DNA from: Paenibacillus oryzisoli
GTDB lineage: Bacteria; Bacillota; Bacilli; Paenibacillales; NBRC-103111
Assembly: GCF_001653565.1 (NCBI RefSeq)
Contig: NZ_LYPB01000090.1
Coordinates: forward strand, 126,759-190,758
Direction of reading: 5' to 3'
DNA length: 64,000 nucleotides
In this document: piece by piece, positions 24,378 to 33,324 of the stretch
Position numbering within the stretch: the first letter of the stretch is position 1
Layout of the letters: each line of letters opens with the position of its first letter
Position numbers and translations under genes: made by a program
The notes under the pieces: model-generated
Told to the model about the DNA's origin: nothing
The model's database searches: none
What the model saw: the letters and a program-made list of their open reading frames with translations, nothing else

Positions 24378-26798
24378 ATGAGAGACAATACAGGCGGCAA
24401 TCATATGAAACTGTGGTACCGCCAGCCGGCTGAAGAATGGGTCGAGGCGCTGCCTGTCGGCAACGGCCGCTTGGGCGGCATGGTCTACGGCGGTATCAAA
24501 GGTGAGCAGATTGCGCTTAACGAGGAAACGCTGTGGTCAGGTACGAAGCGGGGGGGAGAGCGCGAGGAGCCGTTGCGTCATTTGGATGAGAGCCGCAGGC
24601 TCATCTTCGCAGGCCGCTACAGCGATGCTCAAGCGGTGATTGAAGCACATATGCTGGGACCGGCGGGCAATGCGTTTCAGGCGATGGGCGATTTGGAAAT
24701 CGTCATGAGCCATTCTTCCTCAGTGGAAGATTACCGGCGTGAACTTGACCTACGCACCGGATTGTGCCGGACCGACTATGTGTCTAACGGTGTGGGCATA
24801 AAGAGGGAAATATTCGTGTCAGCAGTCGATCAGGTGATGGTGGTGCGGCTTGAAGCCGACCGTTCGGGGGCAATCGAGTTGGAGGCGGCGCTCACCAGCC
24901 GGCTTAATTACGGTGTGAAAAAATGTGGTATCGATCGCATCATCCTTACTGGCGCAGCGCCAAGTCTGCTGGATCACGAGAAAGAGCTGTCGGAAGATAC
25001 TGTCGTCTATGAGGAAAATCAAGGCATCCAGTTTCAGGTTCATCTACAGGCGATTCTTGATGGCGGAATTGTCGAGACGCATGGCGGAAGACTAGTCGTG
25101 AAGGGAGCGGATGCCGTAACGCTGTTGCTGACAGCAGCGACCAGCTTTAACGGTTTCGATCGCGATCCCGCGCTCGAAGGGTTGGATCCGCGCCCGCGTT
25201 GCGACGCATGGCTGAACGAAGCGGCGAAGCTGAGCTACGCCGAACTGCGTGAACGCCATATCTCGGACATCACGCTGTACTTCGATCGCGTGAAACTGGA
25301 GCTGGACGCGCCAAGCCGTGAGGACATCCCGACCGATGAACGGATCGCAGCCGTACTGGCTGGTCAAGCAGATGAGCGGCTTACTGAGCTATTCTTTCAG
25401 TTCGGCCGCTACCTGATGATTAGTGCTTCGCGTCCAGGAACACAGCCGACAACGCTGCAAGGCATCTGGAACAACATGACGAAGCCGCCATGGTCTTGCA
25501 ACTATACGACGAATATTAATACGCAGATGAACTATTGGCCGGCTGAGGTGTGCAATCTCGCGGAGTTCCATGAACCGTTATTCGAATTGCTTGAAGATTT
25601 ACGAATTGCCGGAGCGCGGATGGCAAAGGCGTATTACAACTGTCGGGGCTGGGCTTCGCACCATAACGTCGATCTGTGGCGCAATACGACGCCTTCCCCA
25701 GGCTCAGCCAGCTGGGCGTACTGGCCGATGGGCGGCGTATGGCTGTGCCAGCATTTGTGGGAACATTACGCTTACGGCCTCGATCAGGACTTCCTAAGAA
25801 ACAAGGCGTATCCAATTATGAAGGAAGCGGCACAGTTCTGTCTCGATTACTTGGTGGAAGATGAGGAAGGCAATCTCGTCTCCGTGCCATCGACCTCACC
25901 GGAGAATACATTCATTGCTCCTGATGGCCAACGCTCTGCGGTTAGTATGAGCTCGACGATGGACATCGCACTTATGCGAGAGCTGTTCACGAACTGTATC
26001 GAAGCTGCGCGTGTTTTGGAAATGGATGCGGCGTTCAGTCAATCCTTGCAGGAAGCGCTGGAGCGGCTGCTTCCGCTGCGGATCGGTCAGCACGGCCAAT
26101 TGCAGGAATGGTTTCGCGACTTCGATGAAGCGGAGCCGGGCCATCGTCATACCGCTCACCTGTATCCGTTGCATCCGGGCAATCAAATTACGGTTCGCGG
26201 TACGCCTGAATTGGCTAAGGCCGCCCGTGTCAGCCTAGATCGCCGTCGCATACACGAAGGGGAGGATACGATCGGCTGGTGCTATTCATGGAATATTAGC
26301 ATGTACGCACGTTTGGAGGATGCGGAGACCGCACATTCGTATTTGACGAAACTGCTTGGCAATCCATTTCCAAACCTATTCAATGCGCACCGCCATCCGA
26401 AAATCACCTTCTATCCGCTCACAATCGAAGCCAACTTCGCCGCTTCGGCAGGCATCGCCGAGCTGCTCATGCAAAGCCATGCTGGCGAATTACATTTGCT
26501 GCCTGCGCTTCCGAAGGCTTGGCCATCCGGCCGGATAAGCGGCATCCGCGCACGCGGTGGCTACGAGCTCGATCTAGACTGGGCAGATGGGAAGCTGCGT
26601 AGTGCAGCTATCCGAGCTACACAGTCTGGTCGCTGCCAAGTGCGCACAGCAGTGCCAATTGCGGTTGAAGCCGCAGATTGGGAGCAGGTCGAAGATGGGG
26701 TGATCGCTTTCACGGCCGAAGCTGGCCGAAGCTACACAATCACGGCAGACGTTGCACACATGATTGCCAAAGGGTCATCCACGCAAAAGAAGTCGTAA
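24378..26798 (+). CDS. GH95 alpha-L-fucosidase / alpha-L-galactosidase family enzyme
   Basis: An 806-residue GH95 enzyme. The N-terminal beta domain opens with LWYRQPAEEWVEALPVGNG, then GRLGGMVYGG and LNEETLWSG. The (alpha/alpha)6 barrel carries the catalytic-site motifs TLQGIWNN, NTQMNYWPAE (the activating Asn residues), STSPENTF (candidate general acid Glu) and HRHTAHLYPLHPG. Characterised members cleave alpha-1,2-L-fucosyl or alpha-L-galactosyl residues, the latter from rhamnogalacturonan II. There is no signal peptide, so the enzyme is cytoplasmic. The first ATG (24378) follows AGGGGGAG; an ATG at 24405 starts closer to the conserved domain. It lies between GH42 and GH78 genes with short gaps, so it shares their transcript and role in trimming imported glycans. 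Confidence 0.92.
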   Translation: MRDNTGGNHMKLWYRQPAEEWVEALPVGNGRLGGMVYGGIKGEQIALNEETLWSGTKRGGEREEPLRHLDESRRLIFAGRYSDAQAVIEAHMLGPAGNAFQAMGDLEIVMSHSSSVEDYRRELDLRTGLCRTDYVSNGVGIKREIFVSAVDQVMVVRLEADRSGAIELEAALTSRLNYGVKKCGIDRIILTGAAPSLLDHEKELSEDTVVYEENQGIQFQVHLQAILDGGIVETHGGRLVVKGADAVTLLLTAATSFNGFDRDPALEGLDPRPRCDAWLNEAAKLSYAELRERHISDITLYFDRVKLELDAPSREDIPTDERIAAVLAGQADERLTELFFQFGRYLMISASRPGTQPTTLQGIWNNMTKPPWSCNYTTNINTQMNYWPAEVCNLAEFHEPLFELLEDLRIAGARMAKAYYNCRGWASHHNVDLWRNTTPSPGSASWAYWPMGGVWLCQHLWEHYAYGLDQDFLRNKAYPIMKEAAQFCLDYLVEDEEGNLVSVPSTSPENTFIAPDGQRSAVSMSSTMDIALMRELFTNCIEAARVLEMDAAFSQSLQEALERLLPLRIGQHGQLQEWFRDFDEAEPGHRHTAHLYPLHPGNQITVRGTPELAKAARVSLDRRRIHEGEDTIGWCYSWNISMYARLEDAETAHSYLTKLLGNPFPNLFNAHRHPKITFYPLTIEANFAASAGIAELLMQSHAGELHLLPALPKAWPSGRISGIRARGGYELDLDWADGKLRSAAIRATQSGRCQVRTAVPIAVEAADWEQVEDGVIAFTAEAGRSYTITADVAHMIAKGSSTQKKS

Positions 26799-26931
26799 AG
26801 TCGCTGCTATTGATAGGGGATGACATAAAAGTTTGCCAATGATCCGGCACTTTTGCCTAGGTAGTTGTTGGCATTCTTTTTATTTTCCAGAAAGAGAAAG
26901 TAAAGATACCGTAGTTGGAGGTTATCGAACC

Positions 26932-29529
26932 ATGATACGAGTCGCAAGTTGTAAAACCGAATATACACATAACCCCATTGGCCTTGATGTCCGTAAACCC
27001 CGGCTGTTTTGGCAATTGGACGCTGCATACAGCGGTGCGGTGCAGAGCGCCTATCAAATTAGGGTTGCTACTTCTCCTGATAAGTTTGCGCATGACCAAG
27101 CCGACATGTGGGATAGTGGAAAAGTTAGCACAAACGCTTCAACCCACGTGGAATATGGGGGTAAACCGCTTCAATCAGAAGGCGCGTACTATTGGCAGGT
27201 TCGTGTCTGGGACGGTGAGGATGAGCGATCGGATTGGAGCGAGACAGCATACTGGATGATGGGGATTTTATCACGAGGTGAATGGAAGGCGAAGTGGATC
27301 GGGCGCAAGTCCGAGGATGGACTGCTCATGCAGCCATCCCCCTATTTTAGAAAACAGTTTGAAGTTAAAAAAAAGGTGCGAAGGGCTATTGCTTATGCGA
27401 CAGCATTAGGTGTTTATGAGTTGAATCTGAATGGTGAGCGGATCGGTGATCGATTTGCGCCAGGATGGACGGATTATAATGTCCGCGTACAGGTTCAAGC
27501 TGTAGATCTGACAGATCAAATCAAGGTGGGCGAAAATGTTTTTGGCGTTATTTTGGGAGATGGTTGGTATGCCGGAACCGTTGGTTTTCTCGGAGATAAG
27601 GTATATGGGGAAAGACCCTTTTTCCTCATGCAGGTGAGCATAGATTACGAAGATGGAACCGTGGATAGGATCATAACGGATCATTCATGGGCTACGAATA
27701 GAGGACCTATTCAATATTCCGATATGATCAAAGGGGAAACGTACGATGCAAGAGAGGAATTAATCGGATGGCATGAGGTTGGCTACGATGATTCGTCTTG
27801 GGAAATGCCAGATGTTCGCGCCGGGTATAACGGGCTGCTTGTGGCAGCCATAGAACCGCCAATCCGCATAACACAAACGATAAGAGCGATCAGCATGAAC
27901 AAGACAGCAGCAGGCACCTATATCTATGATATGGGGCAGAATATGGTCGGTTGGACCTCAGTGAAGGTGCAAGGTGAACGTGGAATAGCGGTGACGTTAA
28001 GTCATGCCGAAATGTTGAATCCCGACGGCAGTTTATATATAGAGAACTTGCGCGAAGCTTGCCAGCAAAATCATTACATTTTGAATGGAAATGGTCTAGA
28101 GAGCTATGAGCCTCACTTTACGTTCCACGGCTTTCGTTATGTGGAGCTGATTGGATATCCCGGAGAGGCCAATCTGGATACGATTGAAGGCAAGGTTGTC
28201 CATTCCGATACGCCTGTGACGGGGAAGCTGGAGACATCGGATCCGATGGTGAACCAGCTTTATTCCAACATTACATGGGGGCAGCGAGGCAACTTCTTAT
28301 CGGTGCCGACGGATTGTCCGCAACGGGATGAGCGGTTAGGTTGGACGGGGGACGCGCAAATTTTTGCCCGTACCGCAGCTTACAATATGGATGTATCCCG
28401 CTTTTTCAGTAAATATGTGTGGGATATGGTGGATTGTCAGCAGCCTTCAGGTGCCTTCACAGATGTGGCCCCGGATGCAGGTTGGATTCGCTATAAGAAC
28501 TGGAGTACAAGGCTGAATTGGTTCGCGCCTGACAACTCCGGTTGGGGTGATGCCGGCGTCATTATTCCATGGACGATCTATTTAATGTATGGCGATATAC
28601 GAATTCTTGAAACACATTACGAGGCGATGGTCAAATGGGTGAACTATTTAACTAACACGACCGATGAGCTGGTACGACCGGGTTATGCAAATTATGCCGA
28701 CTGGCTATCGATTGGTGCTGACACGCCGAACGAAGTGTTGGCTACCGCTTACTTTGCTTACAGTACGAAATTGCTTGCGCAAATCGCAGGCGTATTGGGG
28801 AAAACCGAGGACGCGAACCAGTACCAGGTGTTATTTGACGATATCGCAAAAGCTTTCCGTAAAGCTTTTGTTGCGGAAGATGGCCGCATTCACGGCCATA
28901 CACAAACGGTTTATGTGTTAGCGCTACAATTCGGAATCTTAACGGAAAACCAGTCTAAACAAGCGCTTGAGCATCTAGTAACGGATATCCAAGGGCGCGG
29001 GAACCGATTGTCGACGGGCTTTCTCGGCGTAGGCTACTTATTGCCAGCGCTAACGGACAACGGCAGTCTGGACGTCGCATATAACTTGCTTCAGCAAGAA
29101 GCGTTTCCATCTTGGATGTATTCGATTAAGCACGGCGCAACCACGATCTGGGAACGCTGGGATGGGTGGACGGAGGATCAGGGCTTCCAGACCCCTACGA
29201 TGAATTCATTCAATCATTACTCCCTCGGCTCCGTTGGTGAGTGGATGTTCCGATATATGGCCGGTATTGAAGCGGATCCTGAGCAGCCTGGTTTTCAGCA
29301 TGTGATCATTAGACCGAAGCCTGGCGGGAACTTAAACTGGGTCAAGGCAAGCTATGAGTCGTTGTACGGGTGCATTAAGGTGGAGTGGCAACTCTCGGCT
29401 GAAGGAAACTTCCGTTTACATGTCGATGTACCTGCCAATACGACAGCAACGATCCATATGCCTGATCAAACAGCGTCGTCACAAAGGATCGGATCAGGAA
29501 GTTATGTGTTCGAAAGTTCAACCAAATAA
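26932..29529 (+). CDS. GH78 alpha-L-rhamnosidase
   Basis: An 865-residue GH78 enzyme. N-terminal beta domains hold YQIRVATS, YYWQVRVWDG and the CBM67-like stretch ALGVYELNLNGERIGD with APGWTDYN. The (alpha/alpha)6 barrel contains DCPQRDERLGWTGDAQ, the signature with the catalytic general-acid region, followed by WGDAGVIIPW and IWERWDGWTED. The C-terminal beta domain begins at about residue 770. The start at ATG 26932 follows GGAGGT with nine bases of spacing; the longer reading frame from 26833 has no support. There is no signal peptide. It hydrolyses terminal alpha-L-rhamnose from pectin side chains or plant glycosides, complementing the GH106-like enzyme upstream. Confidence 0.94.
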   Translation: MIRVASCKTEYTHNPIGLDVRKPRLFWQLDAAYSGAVQSAYQIRVATSPDKFAHDQADMWDSGKVSTNASTHVEYGGKPLQSEGAYYWQVRVWDGEDERSDWSETAYWMMGILSRGEWKAKWIGRKSEDGLLMQPSPYFRKQFEVKKKVRRAIAYATALGVYELNLNGERIGDRFAPGWTDYNVRVQVQAVDLTDQIKVGENVFGVILGDGWYAGTVGFLGDKVYGERPFFLMQVSIDYEDGTVDRIITDHSWATNRGPIQYSDMIKGETYDAREELIGWHEVGYDDSSWEMPDVRAGYNGLLVAAIEPPIRITQTIRAISMNKTAAGTYIYDMGQNMVGWTSVKVQGERGIAVTLSHAEMLNPDGSLYIENLREACQQNHYILNGNGLESYEPHFTFHGFRYVELIGYPGEANLDTIEGKVVHSDTPVTGKLETSDPMVNQLYSNITWGQRGNFLSVPTDCPQRDERLGWTGDAQIFARTAAYNMDVSRFFSKYVWDMVDCQQPSGAFTDVAPDAGWIRYKNWSTRLNWFAPDNSGWGDAGVIIPWTIYLMYGDIRILETHYEAMVKWVNYLTNTTDELVRPGYANYADWLSIGADTPNEVLATAYFAYSTKLLAQIAGVLGKTEDANQYQVLFDDIAKAFRKAFVAEDGRIHGHTQTVYVLALQFGILTENQSKQALEHLVTDIQGRGNRLSTGFLGVGYLLPALTDNGSLDVAYNLLQQEAFPSWMYSIKHGATTIWERWDGWTEDQGFQTPTMNSFNHYSLGSVGEWMFRYMAGIEADPEQPGFQHVIIRPKPGGNLNWVKASYESLYGCIKVEWQLSAEGNFRLHVDVPANTTATIHMPDQTASSQRIGSGSYVFESSTK

Positions 29530-29596
29530 TAATGAGGTCGCGCAAAAGGTCGACTACGAGGCTCGACCTGGCGGATCTACAAGGAGCGAAACATAG

Positions 29597-31324
29597 ATGT
29601 CTGAACGTCGTTTAATTCCCGATACACTTATGCTGGAGGAACGTGCCGCTCACGCCATTAATGCCATGATTGGCATGGCGGATCGCGATCATAATTTTAT
29701 TCCGTTTTTTGCAGCTGATTTGATGCATAAACCTGCCTTCATGACACATGGCGATTGGGATTACGGTTCATCGCATGGACGAATGATCGATGGTCTCATC
29801 CTTGCTCGGCATATGTCAGGAGAGGAGTTCGGCAAGGAAGTTGAAGAGCGATATCGCGCGAATCTGTTGTCTTTTTTCAAAGAAGACGGCATGAGCTATA
29901 GACAGATTAACCCAACGCATGATTGGGAGCCTAATGCTAATTTGATTGATCAGCGGGCTGTCATTTTATCCTTGACGTCATGGTTTATGGAATCAGGCGA
30001 CCTGAAGGTGAAAGAAGTTGCTGATCGCCATGTGGCGGCTTTAAAACGTATCGCGATTAAAGAGCGCGATGTTTGGTATTATCCGGCTTCCGAATATAAA
30101 GAAACGGGTTGGCCTTCGCGCAATGCGATTCAGCTGCGTTTAGCGCCCGATCCGGCAGCATTTTGCGGTCGATTGGTGATGCCTTTATTGAAATATCATG
30201 AGTTGACGGGCAACCAGGATGCTTTTGAACTGTGCCAATTTTTCACAGCGCTGATCATCGAACGAAGCGGCGTATTTAATCAAGACGGAAGCTTCAACGA
30301 TTCTCTCGCGTATCGAAGTGGGCATTTCCATACACGCATTGGTACGCTTGATGCAATCGCGAGATTTGGTGCATGGACAGGTGATGCTGCCATGTTGGCT
30401 TGGGTCAAGAAAAGCTACGATTGGGCGCTGACCAAATGTACGACTTTTGGATGGACACCAGGTGACTTGCATGAACAAGCCTACGAACATGAGACATGCT
30501 CGCTGGTTGATTTGATTGCTACAGGGATTACTTTAGCGCAAAGCGGTTATGTGGAATATTGGGGCACGGTGGAGCGGTTCTTGCGCAACCATCTGGCAGA
30601 ATCGCAATTGCTAGATCTGGATTGGGTAGAAGAAACAGACGATAAGTCCTGTGACATTCATGCGAACAAAAGCTTCTATAAAGTAGCGGAGCGCACGCGA
30701 GGTTCATTTGCCGGGTACTCGGCGCCTAATGATTTTGTTTGCGATGTGATTGAAGGGCGCGGTCATATGAACGATTTACAGATCTGTTGTCTAGGCTCTG
30801 GAACGCGCGGTCTCTTCATGGGTTGGAGTCACACGATCACGGAGAAAAAAGGTACGATCAGTGTCAATTTCCTTTTGAACCGCGGTTCGAAATGGCTGGA
30901 TGTCAGCTCCTACCTGCCTCACGAAGGGAAAGTCGTCCTCGATATTCACACGGATATTTCAAGGCTGCAGATTCGAATTCCAGAGTGGGCTGGCTTTACG
31001 AAAATCAAGTATGTGCGTGAACGTAATGGCGAAGTGATCGAGGGGAAGGGAAGCGAAGCGAGCAGCTGGGTGAACAAGCACTTTCTCTTACTTGGTTCCG
31101 CAGTCGCAGGCGAGAAAATTACGGTGACCTTCCCGCTAAGCTTACGCAAAACGTTAGAGAATGCGGTTGGCCAAACATTTGAAACGGAATGGCGCGGGGA
31201 CGATGTTGTGAATATCACGCCAAAAGGCAAGAAAAAGCCGTTGTACAGCGGACGTCAAGTGTTTGAAGAGGCGCCAATGCGTACTGGGGATTATCGCCGA
31301 TTGGATAAGGAATTTGTCTGGTAA
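29597..31324 (+). CDS. GH127-superfamily six-hairpin glycosidase (beta-L-arabinofuranosidase-like)
   Basis: A 575-residue (alpha/alpha)-barrel protein. Two motifs link it to the cysteine-dependent GH127 group: Glu299-x-Cys301 in HETCSLVDL and Cys397-Cys398 in QICCLGSGTRG. In characterised GH127 enzymes the Glu and three Cys bind zinc and one Cys is the nucleophile, so all four residues are present. The C-terminal 130 residues form a beta domain (ISVNFLLNRGS, VVLDIHTDISRLQIRIPEW). Overall similarity looks distant, so it may belong to a sister family or a DUF not yet assigned to GH127. ATG 29597 follows AAGGAGCG. No signal peptide is visible. Context (rhamnosidases, apiosidase-like enzyme) suggests removal of an arabinofuranosyl-type residue; this is inference. 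Confidence 0.65.
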   Translation: MSERRLIPDTLMLEERAAHAINAMIGMADRDHNFIPFFAADLMHKPAFMTHGDWDYGSSHGRMIDGLILARHMSGEEFGKEVEERYRANLLSFFKEDGMSYRQINPTHDWEPNANLIDQRAVILSLTSWFMESGDLKVKEVADRHVAALKRIAIKERDVWYYPASEYKETGWPSRNAIQLRLAPDPAAFCGRLVMPLLKYHELTGNQDAFELCQFFTALIIERSGVFNQDGSFNDSLAYRSGHFHTRIGTLDAIARFGAWTGDAAMLAWVKKSYDWALTKCTTFGWTPGDLHEQAYEHETCSLVDLIATGITLAQSGYVEYWGTVERFLRNHLAESQLLDLDWVEETDDKSCDIHANKSFYKVAERTRGSFAGYSAPNDFVCDVIEGRGHMNDLQICCLGSGTRGLFMGWSHTITEKKGTISVNFLLNRGSKWLDVSSYLPHEGKVVLDIHTDISRLQIRIPEWAGFTKIKYVRERNGEVIEGKGSEASSWVNKHFLLLGSAVAGEKITVTFPLSLRKTLENAVGQTFETEWRGDDVVNITPKGKKKPLYSGRQVFEEAPMRTGDYRRLDKEFVW

Positions 31325-31384
31325 GGCATGGAATCATTCGCAGTCTGCTCATCTTGCTGAGCGGATTACACAAGGAGGAGTACG

Positions 31385-32062
31385 ATGCAAACGGTAGTTG
31401 CAATCTACACAGGCCAGGGCTTAGCAGAACCTTTGAAAAAGGTGTTTCAAGAGCTGCTGCCGGATATTCGCCTTATTAGTATTATTGATGATAGCTTAAT
31501 CGGTGATGTGAACCGTGCAGGGCACATTCCGGATCTCGTGTCTCGCCATCTGGTTCAGTATTATCGGCATGCAGAGGAACTTGGAGCTGACGTCATTCTC
31601 AATACGTGTTCCTCTGTTGGGGACGTAGCAGAGGTTGCGCGTACAGTCATCGGGATACCGATTGTTCGAATTGATGATTCGATGGCCGCCAGAGCGGTAG
31701 CCAGCTATGCACGGATTGGCGTGTTGGCAACGCTGCCGTCAACCTTGGAACCGACATTACGACTCATTCAGAGTAAAGCGGATGAAGCAGGAGCTCAGGT
31801 ACAGCTTGTGAGCGGACTCGCGGAGGGGGCCTTTGATGCTCTGATCAGAGGTAACCCGGAAGAGCATGACCGTCTATTGCTGGAAACGGCGAAGCGGGTT
31901 GCGGAAACGGCCGATGTATTGGTATTGGCGCAAGGCTCGATGGCGCGTATGGAGCAAGCGCTGGCCGAGGCGACCAGCACGCCAGTTCTTTCCTCGCCTA
32001 GATCGGGCGTCGAGCAGGTGAAGGCGCTGCTAACTGCTGCCTTGGAGGCGAAAAAAGCATGA
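31385..32062 (+). CDS. Asp/Glu racemase superfamily protein lacking the second catalytic cysteine
   Basis: A 225-residue protein of the aspartate/glutamate/hydantoin racemase superfamily. Cys75 in ILNTCSSVGD is the usual first catalytic cysteine. The second, normally in a GCT-type loop, is missing: the equivalent place reads VLAQGSMARM. One-cysteine members catalyse other deprotonation or decarboxylation reactions, so amino acid racemisation is unlikely. AAGGAGGAG precedes ATG 31385. Its last codons overlap the start of the RuBisCO-like gene as ATGA, which argues for joint function in carbohydrate-acid catabolism, perhaps as an isomerase of a keto acid. The function is not established. Confidence 0.75.
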   Translation: MQTVVAIYTGQGLAEPLKKVFQELLPDIRLISIIDDSLIGDVNRAGHIPDLVSRHLVQYYRHAEELGADVILNTCSSVGDVAEVARTVIGIPIVRIDDSMAARAVASYARIGVLATLPSTLEPTLRLIQSKADEAGAQVQLVSGLAEGAFDALIRGNPEEHDRLLLETAKRVAETADVLVLAQGSMARMEQALAEATSTPVLSSPRSGVEQVKALLTAALEAKKA

Positions 32063-33324
32063 GTCAAGATCGCGTAACAGCTGTTTATTTGGTAGAAACA
32101 GCGTACACCTTGGAACGGGCAGCTGCTTGTATTGCTGGCGAACAGTCAACCGGGACGTTCACCTCTGTCCCGGGAGAGACGTTGACACTTAAGGACTTAT
32201 ATGGCGCAAAAATAGAGAATATTGAACCTCTCGAGGAAGTGAACGCCCCTTCACTTCCAGGGGCTAAGACGCCAGCCAATCATGACGGTCGATATCGGCG
32301 TGGACGTGTGACGGTGTCGTTTCCTCTCCATAACTTCGGACCCTCCATGCCTAATTTAATGTCTGCTGTTGCTGGCAATTTATTTGAACTTCAGGAACTG
32401 TCAGGGCTTAGATTGCTAGATCTGGAGCTGCCGGACGCGTTTGCGGCGAGATATCCAGGTCCAAAATTTGGGATAGAAGGAACAAGGAAGCTGACAGGCG
32501 TCTATGATCGACCGATTCTTGGGACGATCGTTAAGCCGAGCATCGGCTTAACAACAGACGAATTATCAACATTAGTAGGGAAGCTGGCGAGAGCTGGCAT
32601 GGATTTCATTAAGGATGATGAGTTGAATGCGAATCCACCTTGCGCACCTTTGGCTGATAAAGTGGAAGCGGTCATGGAAGCTGTTGAAAGGGCTGCAGAT
32701 GCCACAGGCCGCAAGCTTATGTATGCATTTAACATTACAGGTGATTATGATGAGCTTCAAAGAAATCATGATTTGGTCGTAAAAGCAGGCGGTACCTGCG
32801 TGATGGTTAGCATCCTGAGCATCGGGTTGTCGGGGCTTGCGTTTTTGAACCAGTTCAGCGAAGTTCCGATCCATGGACATCGCAATCAATGGGGTATGCT
32901 GACTCGCTCACCGTTGCTGGGGATAGAGTTTACGGCCTATCAAAAGCTATGCCGATTAGCCGGCGCAGATCAGTTGCACGTGAATGGTCTAAATAGTAAG
33001 TTTTACGAGAGTAATGAATCGGTCGTTCGCTCTATAAAAGCTTGTACTTCCCCTCTCTTTGGCGGCTACAGCTCGCTGCCAGTCGTATCCTCAGCCCAGT
33101 GGGCAGGGACCGCTCCGGCTACCTATGCAGCAACGGAAACTGTGGATGTCATGCACTTGGCCGGCGGAGGCATGTTGGCGCATCCAGATGGTCCTGCAGC
33201 AGGTTTTGAGAGTATGAAGCTAGGTTGGGAAGCAGCGGTTCAGGGCATCCCTCTTGACACCTATGCGGCTCAGCATCCTATTTTGCAAAGGGCGATTGAG
33301 AAATACGGGAAGGGTGAGGGTTAG
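32059..33324 (+). CDS. RuBisCO-like protein (form IV)
   Basis: A 421-residue RuBisCO-like protein. The metal and enolisation residues are kept: Lys159 in GTIVKPSIGL, carbamylation-type Lys185 with Asp187 and Glu188 in DFIKDDELNAN, and His272/His274/Arg275 in IHGHRNQWG. The loop-6 region reads HVNGLNSKF, unlike the KLEG loop of CO2-fixing RuBisCO, so carbon fixation is not expected. Some proteins of this kind, encoded beside DUF1537 kinases, act on 3-oxo-isoapionate 4-phosphate (decarboxylase or transcarboxylase/hydrolase) in D-apiose catabolism. The gene is coupled to the racemase-like gene upstream (ATGA) and to the kinase downstream (TAGTG). An apiosidase-family gene in the same window makes this pathway a good hypothesis; another phosphorylated keto acid is possible. 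Confidence 0.85.
   Translation: MSQDRVTAVYLVETAYTLERAAACIAGEQSTGTFTSVPGETLTLKDLYGAKIENIEPLEEVNAPSLPGAKTPANHDGRYRRGRVTVSFPLHNFGPSMPNLMSAVAGNLFELQELSGLRLLDLELPDAFAARYPGPKFGIEGTRKLTGVYDRPILGTIVKPSIGLTTDELSTLVGKLARAGMDFIKDDELNANPPCAPLADKVEAVMEAVERAADATGRKLMYAFNITGDYDELQRNHDLVVKAGGTCVMVSILSIGLSGLAFLNQFSEVPIHGHRNQWGMLTRSPLLGIEFTAYQKLCRLAGADQLHVNGLNSKFYESNESVVRSIKACTSPLFGGYSSLPVVSSAQWAGTAPATYAATETVDVMHLAGGGMLAHPDGPAAGFESMKLGWEAAVQGIPLDTYAAQHPILQRAIEKYGKGEG

Noticed and set aside
31385-33324. RuBisCO as evidence of carbon fixation
   Set aside because: Loop 6 and other CO2-fixation residues are not conserved, no phosphoribulokinase or small subunit is present, and the operon is catabolic.
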